Source of the DNA: an uncultured Sulfitobacter sp.
GTDB lineage: Bacteria; Pseudomonadota; Alphaproteobacteria; Rhodobacterales; Rhodobacteraceae
Assembly: GCF_947497275.1 (NCBI RefSeq)
Contig: NZ_CANMFS010000002.1
Coordinates: 186,001-250,000, forward strand
Reading direction: 5' to 3'
DNA length: 64,000 nt
The position numbers and the translations under genes were made by a program. Shown here piece by piece: positions 43,623-53,892 of the stretch (position 1 is its first letter; the number at the start of each line of letters is the position of its first letter). The notes below the pieces were generated by a model. It saw only the letters and a program-made list of their open reading frames with translations. It made no database searches and had not been told where the DNA came from.

Positions 43623-45048
43623 TGGTGTATCCTCCGTGGGGCGGGGGTGCAGGACGGGTTTGCGGCCAAAGCGTCACCTTGTGCCATTGCTGCGCCAGCC
43701 GTAACAGCATCGCATCGCTTCCGCGCGGGCCGATCAGCTGCAGACCCGCCGGCAGGCCGTTTTCGCCGAAACCGGCGGGTACGTTGACGACCGGAAGCCC
43801 GATCAACCCGGCGGGCACCACCACCTGCATCCAGCGGTGATACGTATCCATCGCATGGCCTTCGATGGATTGGGGATGCTCCCATTCCACCGGAAACGGC
43901 CAGACCTGCGCCGACGGCAATACCAACACATCATAGCTCTCGAACAGGCGCACGGTCCGACGGTACCAGTCAGAGCGGATCGCGCTGGCCGTCTGTATCC
44001 GGGCCGCATCCATTGCGCGGCCCCGTTCAATCTCCCAAATGGCCGCAGGCTTGAGCAACAATCGTTGATCGGGGTTGTCATAGTAGACGCCCGATCCCGC
44101 CGCGACGGCGAAAGACCGCAGATCAGTCCAGGATTGCCAGATCGCATCGGCGCTGAACGGGGCTTTCAGAGTTTCAACGCGATGCCCCGGTTCGGCCATC
44201 TGCAAGAGAGCCGACTGCGACAGATCGCCGATGCCCGGCGCATAGGGGAACGCGCCGTCCCAATCGCCCAGCCAGCCGATGCGCAGCGCCTTCGGCGTGC
44301 GATCTATGCCTGCTAGAGTATCGGCACCCTCACGGCTAAGGGGCTGGCGCGGATCCGCTCCGGTCATCGTATCCAGCAAGGCGGCAAGATCAGCCGGTGT
44401 CCGTGCCATCGGTCCGGCGGTCGAAAGCTGGTGCATGAACAGATCGCCAGCAGGCTCCGCAGGTACGGTGCCCCATGTGGGCCGCATCCCGTAGACGTTG
44501 TTCCACCCCGCCGGATTGCGCAGCGATCCCATCATGTCGGAGCCGTCCGCGACGCTGAGCATGCCTGTAGCCAATGCGACTGCGGCACCGCCCGATGATC
44601 CGCCCGCTGAGCGGGACGTGTCGTAGGGGTTGCGCGTGACCCCGTGGACCGGATTGAACGTATGCGAACCCAGACCGAATTCGGGCGTGTTCGTCTTGCC
44701 GATCACGATGGCCCCGGCGGCGCGCAGGCGTGCGACCAGCAAATCGTCGGCTTCTGCCTCATGGTCCGCGAACAGAGGCGATCCCATCGACGTGGGAAAG
44801 CCCGCCGCATTGGCAAGATCCTTGATGGCGATGGGGATCCCGTGCAGCCAGCCGCTGCGCGGCGCGTTGTCGGCTTCGCGCGCCTCGGTCATGAGCCTGT
44901 CGCCATCGCGCAGGCTGACGATTGCGTTGACAGAAGGATTGATGACAGCGATCCGTGCCAGCGTCGCCTGCATCATTTCGGCGGCGGAGATTGCACCGCT
45001 TTCGAGCGCGGCAGATTGGGCGCACGCATCCATTTCATGTATTTTCAT
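43615..45048 (-). CDS. Amidase (amidase signature family)
   Basis: This Ser-cisSer-Lys amidase of 477 residues hydrolyses an amide bond. The catalytic Lys is in PIAIKDLANAAG, and the signature GGSSGGAAVALATGML holds the cis-Ser and its neighbours; the nucleophile Ser lies in MGSLRNPAGWNNV, where the family has GSIR-P. The ATG at 45048 begins at the usual N-terminal helix (DACAQSAALESGAIS), although its ribosome site is poor and the longer frame to 45108 remains possible. The substrate is unknown. It follows prfB at about 100 bases. Confidence 0.9.
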   Translation of the reverse strand: MKIHEMDACAQSAALESGAISAAEMMQATLARIAVINPSVNAIVSLRDGDRLMTEAREADNAPRSGWLHGIPIAIKDLANAAGFPTSMGSPLFADHEAEADDLLVARLRAAGAIVIGKTNTPEFGLGSHTFNPVHGVTRNPYDTSRSAGGSSGGAAVALATGMLSVADGSDMMGSLRNPAGWNNVYGMRPTWGTVPAEPAGDLFMHQLSTAGPMARTPADLAALLDTMTGADPRQPLSREGADTLAGIDRTPKALRIGWLGDWDGAFPYAPGIGDLSQSALLQMAEPGHRVETLKAPFSADAIWQSWTDLRSFAVAAGSGVYYDNPDQRLLLKPAAIWEIERGRAMDAARIQTASAIRSDWYRRTVRLFESYDVLVLPSAQVWPFPVEWEHPQSIEGHAMDTYHRWMQVVVPAGLIGLPVVNVPAGFGENGLPAGLQLIGPRGSDAMLLRLAQQWHKVTLWPQTRPAPPPHGGYTNG

Positions 45049-45145
45049 ACAGCCAGAAAAGCACGTCACGCCAGCGCCGCGCAATAGCCTATGGTAGCGG
45101 TCTTTCACGCCGGTGCGCGTTCAGACCGGGCCTTCCAACTTCGGA

Positions 45146-46270
45146 TCAGTCGCCCTGTGCCTGCGCCCGGCTCTTGCCGGAAACCGCCAGCGCCAGCGTC
45201 GCCCCCATCAGACCATCCAGATCGCCGTCGAGCACGCCCTTGGTATCGGATGTCTCATAGTTGGTGCGCAGATCCTTGACCATTTGATAGGGTTGCAGGA
45301 CGTAGGACCGGATCTGGTTGCCCCAGCCCGCATCGCCTGCATTCTCGTGCGCCGCGTTCACGAGCGCGGACCGTTTGTCCAACTCCATCTGGTAGAGCCG
45401 CGATTTGAGGGCCTTCATCGCGATGTCGCGGTTCTGGTGCTGTGATTTCTCCGAAGAGGTCACGACGATCCCGGTGGGGTGGTGCGTGATCCGCACGGCG
45501 GAATCGGTGGTGTTGACGTGCTGGCCGCCCGCACCGGACGACCGGTAGGTGTCGATGCGGATATCGCTGGGGTTCACCTCGATCTCGATGTTGTCATCGA
45601 CGACCGGGTACACCTTCACGGAGGTAAACGATGTATGCCGCTTCGCCGCGCTGTCGAAGGGTGATATCCGTACCAGCCGGTGCACACCGGATTCGGATTT
45701 GAGCCAGCCGTAGGCGTTGTGCCCCTCGATCTTGTAGGTCGCGGATTTGATGCCCGCCTCTTCGCCCGCGCTCTCCGCCTGCAGCTCGACCTTGTAGCCC
45801 TTCTTTTCGGCCCAGCGGACGTACATCCGCGCCAGCATCGACGCCCAGTCGCACGATTCCGTACCGCCCGCGCCCGAGTTGATTTCGAGAAATGTATCGT
45901 TCGCATCCGCCTCGCCATCGAGCAGGGCTTCAAGCTCCTTCTGCGCGGCCTTCTCGGCCAAAGCCGCCAGCGCCTTCTCCGCATCGCCGACGACTTCGGC
46001 GTCGTCTTCCATCTCGCCCAACTCGATCAGATCTATGTTGTCCTGCAGATCGGCCTTGATGCCTTCATAGGTGTCGATTGCATCGACCAGCGCCTGACGC
46101 TCACGCATCAGCTTTTGCGCGGCTTCGGGATCGTTCCACAGGTTGGGGTCCTCGACGCGGGCGTTGAATTCCTCCAGCCGGTAGGGCGCTGTCTCCACGT
46201 TCAGACGCTGGGCCAACAGCTCAAGCGATTTGGCGATCTGGTCTGCTGTATTCTGTGCTTCTGCGCGCAT
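45146..46270 (-). CDS. prfB: Peptide chain release factor 2
   Basis: This factor ends translation at UGA and UAA codons. The 374 residues carry the SPF recognition tripeptide ([16 protein letters not shown]) and the catalytic GGQ motif ([17 protein letters not shown]). The ATG at 46270 has AGGA upstream. The gene is read in one frame: the programmed +1 frameshift of the enterobacterial gene is not needed here, which is common in alphaproteobacteria. It lies about 100 bases after the PBP1A gene. Confidence 0.97.
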   Translation of the reverse strand: MRAEAQNTADQIAKSLELLAQRLNVETAPYRLEEFNARVEDPNLWNDPEAAQKLMRERQALVDAIDTYEGIKADLQDNIDLIELGEMEDDAEVVGDAEKALAALAEKAAQKELEALLDGEADANDTFLEINSGAGGTESCDWASMLARMYVRWAEKKGYKVELQAESAGEEAGIKSATYKIEGHNAYGWLKSESGVHRLVRISPFDSAAKRHTSFTSVKVYPVVDDNIEIEVNPSDIRIDTYRSSGAGGQHVNTTDSAVRITHHPTGIVVTSSEKSQHQNRDIAMKALKSRLYQMELDKRSALVNAAHENAGDAGWGNQIRSYVLQPYQMVKDLRTNYETSDTKGVLDGDLDGLMGATLALAVSGKSRAQAQGD

Positions 46271-46373
46271 CGTGTCCTGCCCCGAAATAAATTGCGGCCC
46301 CTGCATCGCAAGGGCCGCCTTATGTGTTAAACCAGCCCTCCCTTGGCGACAAGCCATGCAGCGCCACTATGGC

Positions 46374-48917
46374 CTAGTAGAGACCGCCCGAGCTGAGCGT
46401 CCCGAAACCTGCCTTTGGCCCCACGACCGCCTTCTTGCCGGTCGATGTCGTCACTTCACGCGGACTGCGCCCGCCCGCTTCCTCGACCAGCGGCAGGTCC
46501 GCGCCCATTGCAAAGCCGCCGTCGAAGGTGATGCCGAAATTGATGAACTCGCCCTCGCGGAAACACTCCGAGACGACATTCGGACCAGAGGTATTTGACG
46601 ACAGACGCGCCCCGGTGAAACGGTCGATGTTGATGAACTCGCACCCCTGCGGCACTTCGAACTTTCCGCCGCCGTATTTCTGCACGGCCTTCGACATGAA
46701 CCGTTGGAACACCGGCCCGCACATGCCGCCGCCGGACGCCCCACGCCCCATATTGCGCGGCTGATCATAACCGATATAGCAACCCGCAACGATGTTGTTG
46801 GTAAAGCCGACGAACCACACATCCTTCGAATCGTTGGTTGTACCGGTCTTGCCCGCCGTCGGAACGCCGAGGTTGACGCTCTTGCGCGCCGTGCCGCGCT
46901 CGACCACGCCCTGCATCATCGAGGTGAGCTGATAGGCGGTGACCGGGTCCATGACCCGCTCACGGTTCGAGATCACCCGCGGCGCGACACCGGCGGCGAG
47001 CGTCGGCAGATCGCAATCGTTGCACACGCGTTTGTCGTGCTTGTAGACCGTGCGGCCATACCGGTCTTGCACCCGGTCGACCAGTGTCGGCTCCACCCGC
47101 TCGCCGCCGTTGGCGAACATCGCGTAGGCGGCGACCATCTGGTACAGCGTCGTTTCCTGAGATCCCAACGCATTTGCCAGCACCGGCGACAGGTTTTCGT
47201 AGACGCCGAAGCGTTCAGCATAATCGCCCACGACGTCCATACCGACTTCTTGCGCCAGACGGATCGTCATCAGGTTGCGCGACTGTTCAATCCCGGTGCG
47301 CAAGGGTGTCGGTCCGTAGTAGCGGTTCGAAGCGTTTTTTGGGCGCCAGACGCCCTGCGGCGTGTTGATCTCGATCGGGGCGTCCACAACGATGGTCGCC
47401 GGGGTATAGCCGCTGTCGAGCGCCGAGGCGTAGACGAATGGTTTGAAGCTGGAGCCAGGCTGACGCCTCGCCTGCGTCGCGCGGTTGAACACGCTTGCCT
47501 GATAGCTGAAGCCGCCCTGCATCGCGATGACGCGCCCGGTGTTCACGTCCATCGCCACGAATGCGCCCTGGACTTCGGGGACCTGCCGTAGCGTCCAGCG
47601 GATAAACGAGCCGCCGTCGTCCGTGACCATCCGGCGCACCAGCACGACATCTCCCACATCGACCAGATCGCCGCGGTTGCCAAGCTTGCCGGTTTCCAGA
47701 CGTTTGCGGGCCCATTGCATGTCTTCGCGCGGAACCCAGTTGCCGCCTTGCGCGGTTTCGACGCTTTCGATGCCCAGACGTGCACCTTGCGGGCCGGTTT
47801 CGAGCACCACGGCCGGGTACCACTGCGTCTCCAGCAGGATATCGCGCGGCACCGATACGTCAGAGAGGGCCTCGCGCCAGCTTTCCTCATCCACCAACGC
47901 CTCCGCCGGCAGCGTCTGCCGGGTGCCACGCCAGATACCGATGCCCCGGTCGAATTGTTCCAACTGCCGGCGCAACGCATCGGCGGCAATCGGCTGCATC
48001 TCGTTGTCGATCGTGGCGCGCACAGTCAGACCGCCGGTAAAAAATTCACCCTCGCCGAAGTTGTCGGACAGCTGGCGGCGAATTTCGTCGGTAAAATAAT
48101 CGCGCGGCGGCAATTCCGCCTTGAAACTTTCGAAGTCACCATTCTGCACCGAGCGCAGCGGCATCTCGCGTTCCTGCACAAAGGCGGCCTCGGTGATATA
48201 GCCGTTTTCCTTCATTTCACGCAGAACGAAATTGCGCCGCGCCATCAGACGGTCCTTGCGGCGGACCGGATGGTAATCCGACGGCGCCTTTGGCAAAGAT
48301 GCCAGAAACGCGGCCTCGTGCGGCGCAAGTTCGCTGAGCGTCTTGTTGAAATAGGTCTGGCTTGCAGCGGCCACACCATAGGAATTCTGGCCGAGAAAAA
48401 TCTCGTTGAGGTAAAGTTCAAGGATTTTCTCCTTATCCAGCGTCTCTTCGAGGCGCGCTGCAAGGATGATTTCCTTGATCTTGCGCTCCGCACGGCGGTC
48501 CCCTGACAGAAGGAAGTTCTTCATTACTTGCTGCGTGATGGTGGACGCCCCGCGCACATCGCGCCCGCGCGATTTCACCGCATCCACGGCCGCCGCGCCG
48601 ATGCCGCGCAGGTCATAGCCTTCGTGGTCGTAGAAATTCTTGTCCTCTGCCGAGATGAACGCCTGCTTCACAAGGTCGGGAATGGTGTTGGCAGGCGCAA
48701 ACAGCCGTCGCTCCTGCGCAAATTCGTCGATCAGACGTCCCTGCCCCGAATAGATCCGGCTGATCGTGGGCGGGGTATATTGCGAAAGGGATTCGTGGCT
48801 TGGCAAATCGCGCCCGTACATCCAGAAGATGGCACCGACCGTCAGCGCGATCATGCCGACCGACATCGTCAGGGTGGTGAAGATACCGCCAAAGAAAGAC
48901 AGGATAAAACGGAACAC
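46374..48917 (-). CDS. mrcA: Penicillin-binding protein 1A (bifunctional transglycosylase/transpeptidase)
   Basis: This inner-membrane enzyme polymerises and crosslinks peptidoglycan. The 847 residues start with a membrane anchor (about 10-33). The GT51 domain (about 55-235) has the catalytic Glu91 (ISAEDKNFYDHEGYD) and STITQQVMKN. A middle domain precedes the transpeptidase domain, with active Ser in PGSSFKPF, the SRN motif and KTG (AGKTGTTND). The GTG at 48917 follows a GGAG site. It lies downstream of the cell-wall amidase gene and is probably co-transcribed with it and prfB. Confidence 0.96.
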   Translation of the reverse strand: MFRFILSFFGGIFTTLTMSVGMIALTVGAIFWMYGRDLPSHESLSQYTPPTISRIYSGQGRLIDEFAQERRLFAPANTIPDLVKQAFISAEDKNFYDHEGYDLRGIGAAAVDAVKSRGRDVRGASTITQQVMKNFLLSGDRRAERKIKEIILAARLEETLDKEKILELYLNEIFLGQNSYGVAAASQTYFNKTLSELAPHEAAFLASLPKAPSDYHPVRRKDRLMARRNFVLREMKENGYITEAAFVQEREMPLRSVQNGDFESFKAELPPRDYFTDEIRRQLSDNFGEGEFFTGGLTVRATIDNEMQPIAADALRRQLEQFDRGIGIWRGTRQTLPAEALVDEESWREALSDVSVPRDILLETQWYPAVVLETGPQGARLGIESVETAQGGNWVPREDMQWARKRLETGKLGNRGDLVDVGDVVLVRRMVTDDGGSFIRWTLRQVPEVQGAFVAMDVNTGRVIAMQGGFSYQASVFNRATQARRQPGSSFKPFVYASALDSGYTPATIVVDAPIEINTPQGVWRPKNASNRYYGPTPLRTGIEQSRNLMTIRLAQEVGMDVVGDYAERFGVYENLSPVLANALGSQETTLYQMVAAYAMFANGGERVEPTLVDRVQDRYGRTVYKHDKRVCNDCDLPTLAAGVAPRVISNRERVMDPVTAYQLTSMMQGVVERGTARKSVNLGVPTAGKTGTTNDSKDVWFVGFTNNIVAGCYIGYDQPRNMGRGASGGGMCGPVFQRFMSKAVQKYGGGKFEVPQGCEFINIDRFTGARLSSNTSGPNVVSECFREGEFINFGITFDGGFAMGADLPLVEEAGGRSPREVTTSTGKKAVVGPKAGFGTLSSGGLY

Positions 48918-49023
48918 GCGCGGACAGCTCCTTGAACAAGGCTGTGTGGATTTGCCTTTCTATACGCGCGATTGCGCGGATGGTCAAAAGGCAAGCGGGT
49001 CACGATAAAGCGATAAGCCGCCG

Positions 49024-50238
49024 TTATTGCCGCACAAGGACCGCGCGGGCCGCGTCCTCGTCGCGCCATTGCAGAATCGCCTCGACAATGCCGCCGACCA
49101 TGACCGCACGCCAGATCGGATCGCGCAGATTCGCCAGATCGCGCTTCGAACTGAGAAAGCCGACCTCGATCAGGACGGACGGGATGTCGGCTGATTTAAG
49201 CACCGAGAACCCCGCCTCGCGCAACGGACGGCGGTTCATCGGGCCACCTGCCGCCTTCATGCGCGCGACCAGCGTGCGGGCCAGTGCCGCCGAACGCGGC
49301 TCTGTTTCCTGCCGCGCCAGATCCAGCAGAACGCTTGCCACCTGATCATCGGAACCCGTCAGATCCGCGCCCGCAATAATATCGGCGCGGTTGTGACGCG
49401 ACGCAAGATGGTCGGTGGCTGCATCGCTTGCCGCGTCCGAGAGGGTATAGACGGTGGCCCCGTGCGCACCGCCCTGGCTCAGGCTGTCGGCGTGCAATGA
49501 GATGAACAGATCGCCACCGCTTTGGTGTGCGATCGCAACCCGTGTTTCAAGTGCTACGAAATAATCGTCGTCCCGCGTTAGTACCGCATCGACACCGGCA
49601 CGGCGCAGCTCGTCGGCAAGCGCGCGCGCGATGGTCAGCATCAGATCCTTTTCGGCTACATCATCACGCTCGGCGCCCGGATCAATGCCGCCGTGCCCGG
49701 GATCAAGCACCACGGTAAACCGGCCATCATCTGTCTTCGGCGATCTGGAAGGGCGCAGAAATGCAGGCGTCCATCCCGGATCAACGGGGGCGCCTGACGC
49801 AGCGGCAAAGGTTTCTGCCGATACCGTTTCAAGGTCGATCTCAAGGATCGCACGGCCGCTGCCTTCGGTCACGGGCATGCCGATCTCGCGCGGCAACATG
49901 GGTTCCGCCAGTTCGGCCACCAAACGCGACCACCCCGGCTGGAACGCACCAAAGCGCACCGCGGACACGCGGCCCTTCTGCGCGAGCAGATCGCCGGAGG
50001 AGACCCCCGCAAAATCCGCCTCGCGGAAATCCACCACCAACCGCGCGGGATCATCGAGGGTGAAGACGCGAAACGGCACGCCTTGGCTCAGATGCAGCGC
50101 CAGCGTGGTACGTCCCCACCAGCCGTCGGTGATCCCGCTCGCCTGCGGATCGACGCGCGCAAGCGCCGTCAGATCCTGAGCTTGGGCGGACGGGGACAGG
50201 CCAAGCGCGAAAGCGAGGCCGAGAAGAAGGTTTTTCAT
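49024..50238 (-). CDS. N-acetylmuramoyl-L-alanine amidase (AmiC-like)
   Basis: This periplasmic zinc amidase cuts the peptide from peptidoglycan during cell separation. The 404 residues begin with a signal peptide (about 1-19, PSAQA), then an AMIN domain (about 25-140) and the Amidase_3 domain (about 170-395) with zinc ligands in LDPGHGGIDPG, the Glu in AEKDL, and the second His in SLHADS. The Glu in LIEVGFLS near the C-terminus is the catalytic one. The start at 50238 is the first Met followed by a signal peptide. Its pairing with PBP1A downstream is usual in this group. Confidence 0.94.
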   Translation of the reverse strand: MKNLLLGLAFALGLSPSAQAQDLTALARVDPQASGITDGWWGRTTLALHLSQGVPFRVFTLDDPARLVVDFREADFAGVSSGDLLAQKGRVSAVRFGAFQPGWSRLVAELAEPMLPREIGMPVTEGSGRAILEIDLETVSAETFAAASGAPVDPGWTPAFLRPSRSPKTDDGRFTVVLDPGHGGIDPGAERDDVAEKDLMLTIARALADELRRAGVDAVLTRDDDYFVALETRVAIAHQSGGDLFISLHADSLSQGGAHGATVYTLSDAASDAATDHLASRHNRADIIAGADLTGSDDQVASVLLDLARQETEPRSAALARTLVARMKAAGGPMNRRPLREAGFSVLKSADIPSVLIEVGFLSSKRDLANLRDPIWRAVMVGGIVEAILQWRDEDAARAVLVRQ

Positions 50239-50310
50239 CACTGCTCCGGCTATTGTTGCGGGTGCCGTTCGCCGCGATACTAGCATCGCGATGTCCGGCA
50301 ATCCAGCGTC

Positions 50311-51453
50311 TCACCGAGCCTGCATGAACGCCTTGAGCCGTGCCAGCCCCTCGCGGATATCATCGGTGGCGCGGGCATAGGAGAAACGCAGGGTCGTATG
50401 ACCGCGCACCGGATCGAAATCCAGCCCCGGTGTGACAGAAACACCCGCTTTTTCAAGGATTTCCGAGGCGAGAGCGCGGCTGTCGTCGGTGAGGGCACTG
50501 ACGTCGGCGTAGACATAGAACGCGCCATCGGGCGGCGCGATCCGGTCAAATCCGGCTTCGGGCAGCCCTGTCATCATCAGCGCGCGGTTGGCACGGTAGA
50601 CATCCATGTTGGCCTGCAACTCATCGTCACAGTCCATAGCCGCGAGGGCAGCGACCTGGCTTGCGTGCGGCGCACAGATGAACATGTTCTGCGCGATCCG
50701 TTCGATCACGCGGACCTGCGCGTCCGGCACCACCATCCAACCGACCCGCCATCCGGTCATCGAGAAATACTTGGAAAACGAATTGATCACATAGGCCTCG
50801 TCGGTGATTTCCAACGCCGTGACCGCCTTCTTCTCGTACTCGATGCCGTGATAGATTTCATCCGAGATAAAGGACGCGTCTGTGTCATGGCACGCCGCGA
50901 TCAGCGCGGACATCGCCCCACGGTCAAGCATGGTGCCCGTCGGGTTTGCCGGCGAGGCAACGAGCAGGCCTTTCAGATCCAAATCCGCGAAATCCTGCGG
51001 CACCGGCTGAAAACGGTTCTCTGCCGCCGTGGGCAGATCGACCGGCGTCATGCCGAGTGCGCCGAGGATCTGGCGATAGCTGGGATAGCCGGGCGCACCG
51101 ATGCCGACCCGGTCACCGCTGTCGAACAGTGCGGTGAATGCCAGGATGAACCCCGCCGATGAACCCGAGGTGATCACCACGCGGCCCGGGTCAAGATCGA
51201 CATCGTACCAATCGCCGTACATCCGCGCGATACGCGCCCGCAGCGCGGGCAGCCCCAGTGCCACGGTATATCCCAGCGGTCCTTCCTCCATCGCGCGCGC
51301 AAGCGCCCCGGTGGCCTTTTTCGGCACGCCGGTGCCAGGCTGACCCACTTCCATATGGATGATGTGCCGGCCTTGCGCTTCGGCGTGCGCCGCAGCCTGC
51401 ATGACGTCCATCACAATAAAGGGATCGACCCGTGATCGGCTTGAATTTCGCAT
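50311..51453 (-). CDS. Class I/II pyridoxal-phosphate aminotransferase
   Basis: This PLP-dependent aminotransferase has 380 residues. The PLP Lys is in INSFSKYFSMTGWRVGW. The ASPANPTGTML and SDEIYHGIEYE segments hold the Asn and Asp/Tyr that bind the cofactor, and the C-terminal RFSYA Arg binds the substrate carboxylate. The ATG at 51453 has a GGAG site upstream. It starts only 23 bases from the divergent M48 protease gene. The amino donor is unknown; aspartate/valine-pyruvate type enzymes look similar. Confidence 0.93.
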   Translation of the reverse strand: MRNSSRSRVDPFIVMDVMQAAAHAEAQGRHIIHMEVGQPGTGVPKKATGALARAMEEGPLGYTVALGLPALRARIARMYGDWYDVDLDPGRVVITSGSSAGFILAFTALFDSGDRVGIGAPGYPSYRQILGALGMTPVDLPTAAENRFQPVPQDFADLDLKGLLVASPANPTGTMLDRGAMSALIAACHDTDASFISDEIYHGIEYEKKAVTALEITDEAYVINSFSKYFSMTGWRVGWMVVPDAQVRVIERIAQNMFICAPHASQVAALAAMDCDDELQANMDVYRANRALMMTGLPEAGFDRIAPPDGAFYVYADVSALTDDSRALASEILEKAGVSVTPGLDFDPVRGHTTLRFSYARATDDIREGLARLKAFMQAR

Positions 51454-51476
51454 GATCGCTCTCCTACAGTGCGCGC

Positions 51477-52808
51477 ATGAGGTTTCACCGCATTCCCCGT
51501 CGGGCGTCAATCCCCGCCCTGCTGCTCGCTCTTGTACTGGCGCTTCCCGCACAGGCAGCCAGCCTGCTGCGCGATGCCGACATGGAATACGCCCTGCGTC
51601 AAATGGCTGCACCGGTGCTGCGTGCAGCGGGGCTTAGCCCCGACCGCGTCAAGATATTGATCGTCGACGACAGTTCGCTCAATGCCTTCGTCATCAGCAA
51701 CGATGCGATTTTCCTGCATTACGGCCTGATTAACAAGCTCGGCTCCGCCGCGATGCTGCAAGGGGTTATCGCGCATGAAGCGGCGCATATCACCAATGGG
51801 CATATCACACGGCGAATGGGCAATATGGCCAATGCCCGCACCGTCACCGGGCTTGGCCTCGCCCTTGCCGTTGCGGCGGCAGCGGCGGGCGGGTCCGATG
51901 CGGCCGGTGGCATCGCCATCGGCAGTGCCAGTGCGGCGCAGCGCGCACTTCTTGGGCATACGCGCGCCGAGGAAGCCTCCGCTGATCAATCGGGCATACG
52001 CTACATGAAATCCGCCGGCGCCTCGCCGCAAGGCCTGCTCGACACGCTGAAAATATTCGAGGGGCAGGAAGCCCTGAACATCGGGCGGCAGGATCCCTAT
52101 TTGCGTAGTCATCCGCTGAGCCGTGACCGCATCCGCGCGGTCGAGGGGTATGTCGCCAGTTATGGCACCCTGCCCGCCGATCCTGCCGCGCGATACTGGT
52201 TCGCGCGGCTCAAGGGAAAGCTGACGGCCTACACCCGCGCACCATCCTGGACGCTGCGCCGGTTGGGCGACAGCGGATATGCCGACATCGCGCTCTTGCG
52301 CGAGGCGATCGCCCAGCACCGCAACTCGCGCACGAAAGTCGCCCTCACCGCCATCGACCGCGCCATCGCCGCGCGGCCCAAGGATGCGTTTCTGCACGAT
52401 CAGCGCGGTCAAATCCTGCTGGAAACGCGTAATTTCGACGCGGCGGTCAACGCCTACGCGCGCGGCGTGCGGCTTGCCCCGAACGATGCGCTGATCCTGT
52501 CGGGCTACGGGCGTGCGCTTCTGGCCAACGGACAGGTGCAGCAGGCCCTGCCGGTGCTTGAGAAATCGCGGCGGCAGGACTTTCGCGACGGCTCCATGCT
52601 GCGGGATCTGGCGACGGCCTATGCCAAGGCGGGACAGACCGGCATGGCCGCCCTCGTGACCGCCGAGCGCTATGCGCTGGGTGGGCGGCTGAAAGATGCC
52701 GGAATTCATGCAAAACGTGCAACGGGCCTTCTTGCCACAGGGTCCGGCCCTTGGCAGCGGGCGCAGGATGTGCTGATTGCTTCCCAACGCGCAGCCAAAA
52801 GAAAGTGA
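51477..52808 (+). CDS. M48 family metalloprotease with TPR repeats (BepA-like)
   Basis: This exported zinc protease of 443 residues probably has a role in outer-membrane protein quality control, as BepA has. The signal peptide covers about 1-27 (ALPAQA). The catalytic HExxH is His100-Glu101-x-x-His104 (IAHEAAHITNGH), and the third ligand Glu lies in RAEEASADQSGIRYM. The C-terminal half (about 270-430) is made of TPR-like helices (FDAAVNAYARGVRLAPNDAL). It is divergent from the aminotransferase with only 23 bases between the starts. Confidence 0.93.
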   Translation: MRFHRIPRRASIPALLLALVLALPAQAASLLRDADMEYALRQMAAPVLRAAGLSPDRVKILIVDDSSLNAFVISNDAIFLHYGLINKLGSAAMLQGVIAHEAAHITNGHITRRMGNMANARTVTGLGLALAVAAAAAGGSDAAGGIAIGSASAAQRALLGHTRAEEASADQSGIRYMKSAGASPQGLLDTLKIFEGQEALNIGRQDPYLRSHPLSRDRIRAVEGYVASYGTLPADPAARYWFARLKGKLTAYTRAPSWTLRRLGDSGYADIALLREAIAQHRNSRTKVALTAIDRAIAARPKDAFLHDQRGQILLETRNFDAAVNAYARGVRLAPNDALILSGYGRALLANGQVQQALPVLEKSRRQDFRDGSMLRDLATAYAKAGQTGMAALVTAERYALGGRLKDAGIHAKRATGLLATGSGPWQRAQDVLIASQRAAKRK

Positions 52809-52815
52809 TTTACCG

Positions 52816-53559
52816 ATGAAGCGTCTTCTTGCCACTACCGCCTTTCTGGGCACCTTTGCCACCGCAGCTCTGGCGCAGGACGTCCAGGAGATGAGCGATG
52901 CAGAGCGCGCACAATTTCGCGCCGAAGTGCGCGCCTATCTCTTCGAGAATCCCGAAATCATCATGGAAGCGGTAGAGATCCTGCGCACCCGTGAGGCGCA
53001 GCAACAGGCGCAGAGCGATTTCGATCTGGTGTCCGAGAATGCCGGCGCGATCTTCGACGACGGTTATTCATACGTCGGCGGCAATCCCGAAGGCGACATC
53101 GTGCTGGTCGAATTCCTCGATTACCGCTGCGGCTATTGCAAACGCGCCCATCCTGAAGTCGAAGAACTGCTGGCGCAGGACGGCAACATCAAGCTGATCG
53201 TGAAGGAGCTGCCGATCCTGGGGGATGCATCGGTGCTTGCTTCGCGCTTCGCGGTCGCGGTGAAGCAGGTCGCGGGCGATGAAAGCTACAAGGCCGTGCA
53301 CGATGCGCTCATGGAACTCAATGGCGATGTGACCCTGCCGACGCTGCGCCGTCTGGGCAGCACATTCGGGCTGGACATGGACGCGGTCGAGGCACAGATG
53401 GACAGTGACGAAGTGACCGCCGAAATCGCCGCGACACGCGCGCTAGCGGGTGCGCTTGAAATCACCGGGACACCGACTTTCGTGCTTCAGGACGAACTGC
53501 TGCGCGGCTACCTGCCGCTCGAGCAGATGCAACAACTGCTGGCAGACAAGCGCGGCTGA
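52816..53559 (+). CDS. DsbA family periplasmic thiol-disulfide protein
   Basis: This exported thioredoxin-fold protein has 247 residues. The signal peptide ends near residue 20 (AALA). An N-terminal coil about 25-75 precedes the thioredoxin domain, with the CGYC active site at 105-108 (DYRCGYCKRAH) and the cis-Pro loop GTPTFVL. It resembles the Com1/ScsC/BdbD-like branch of DsbA proteins, which often oligomerise through such an N-terminal region. The ATG at 52816 lies seven bases after the end of the M48 gene, so both are probably one transcript and act on envelope proteins. Confidence 0.93.
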   Translation: MKRLLATTAFLGTFATAALAQDVQEMSDAERAQFRAEVRAYLFENPEIIMEAVEILRTREAQQQAQSDFDLVSENAGAIFDDGYSYVGGNPEGDIVLVEFLDYRCGYCKRAHPEVEELLAQDGNIKLIVKELPILGDASVLASRFAVAVKQVAGDESYKAVHDALMELNGDVTLPTLRRLGSTFGLDMDAVEAQMDSDEVTAEIAATRALAGALEITGTPTFVLQDELLRGYLPLEQMQQLLADKRG

Positions 53560-53892
53560 ACCTCGTATGGGGGCGCTGAGCCCCTTGCCGCAAGGGCGGA
53601 TACGTTCGCGGCTCGGTGGATAAAGGCGTAGTGCCGACAGCCCACGTCATTGCGTTGCACGAATTTACCGGGACCGGCGCTGATGCCGGTGGGATCGACT
53701 GACGTCGGGATGACGGACTTGGCGGCGTTACGCGCCGCCCGTCCTGATAGTCAAGGGCGTGCGTCACGAAGGCAGCAATCATACCCTGCAACGCGAAATT
53801 GAACGACGCGGCGAAGCAATCTTTGGCGCGATCATCAGATGGGCGCGGCCGCGCTGATCTCGTGTCTCCTTTTCGGGATCCAGATCGGCAGG
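53560..53892. other. Non-coding stretch between dsbA-like and glycosyltransferase genes
   Basis: These 333 bases between converging genes show no supported gene. A hairpin GGCGGCG/CGCCGCC (53721-53727, 53733-53739) with a five-base loop may end one of the transcripts, although no T run is present. Short open frames on both strands have no recognisable product. Confidence 0.5.

Noticed and set aside
45146-46270. Programmed frameshift in prfB
   Set aside because: The gene is open in one frame from the ATG through SPF and GGQ; there is no in-frame early stop to bypass.
53560-53892. Eroded gene between the DsbA-like and glycosyltransferase genes
   Set aside because: Short translated stretches on the plus strand look protein-like but match nothing I can name.
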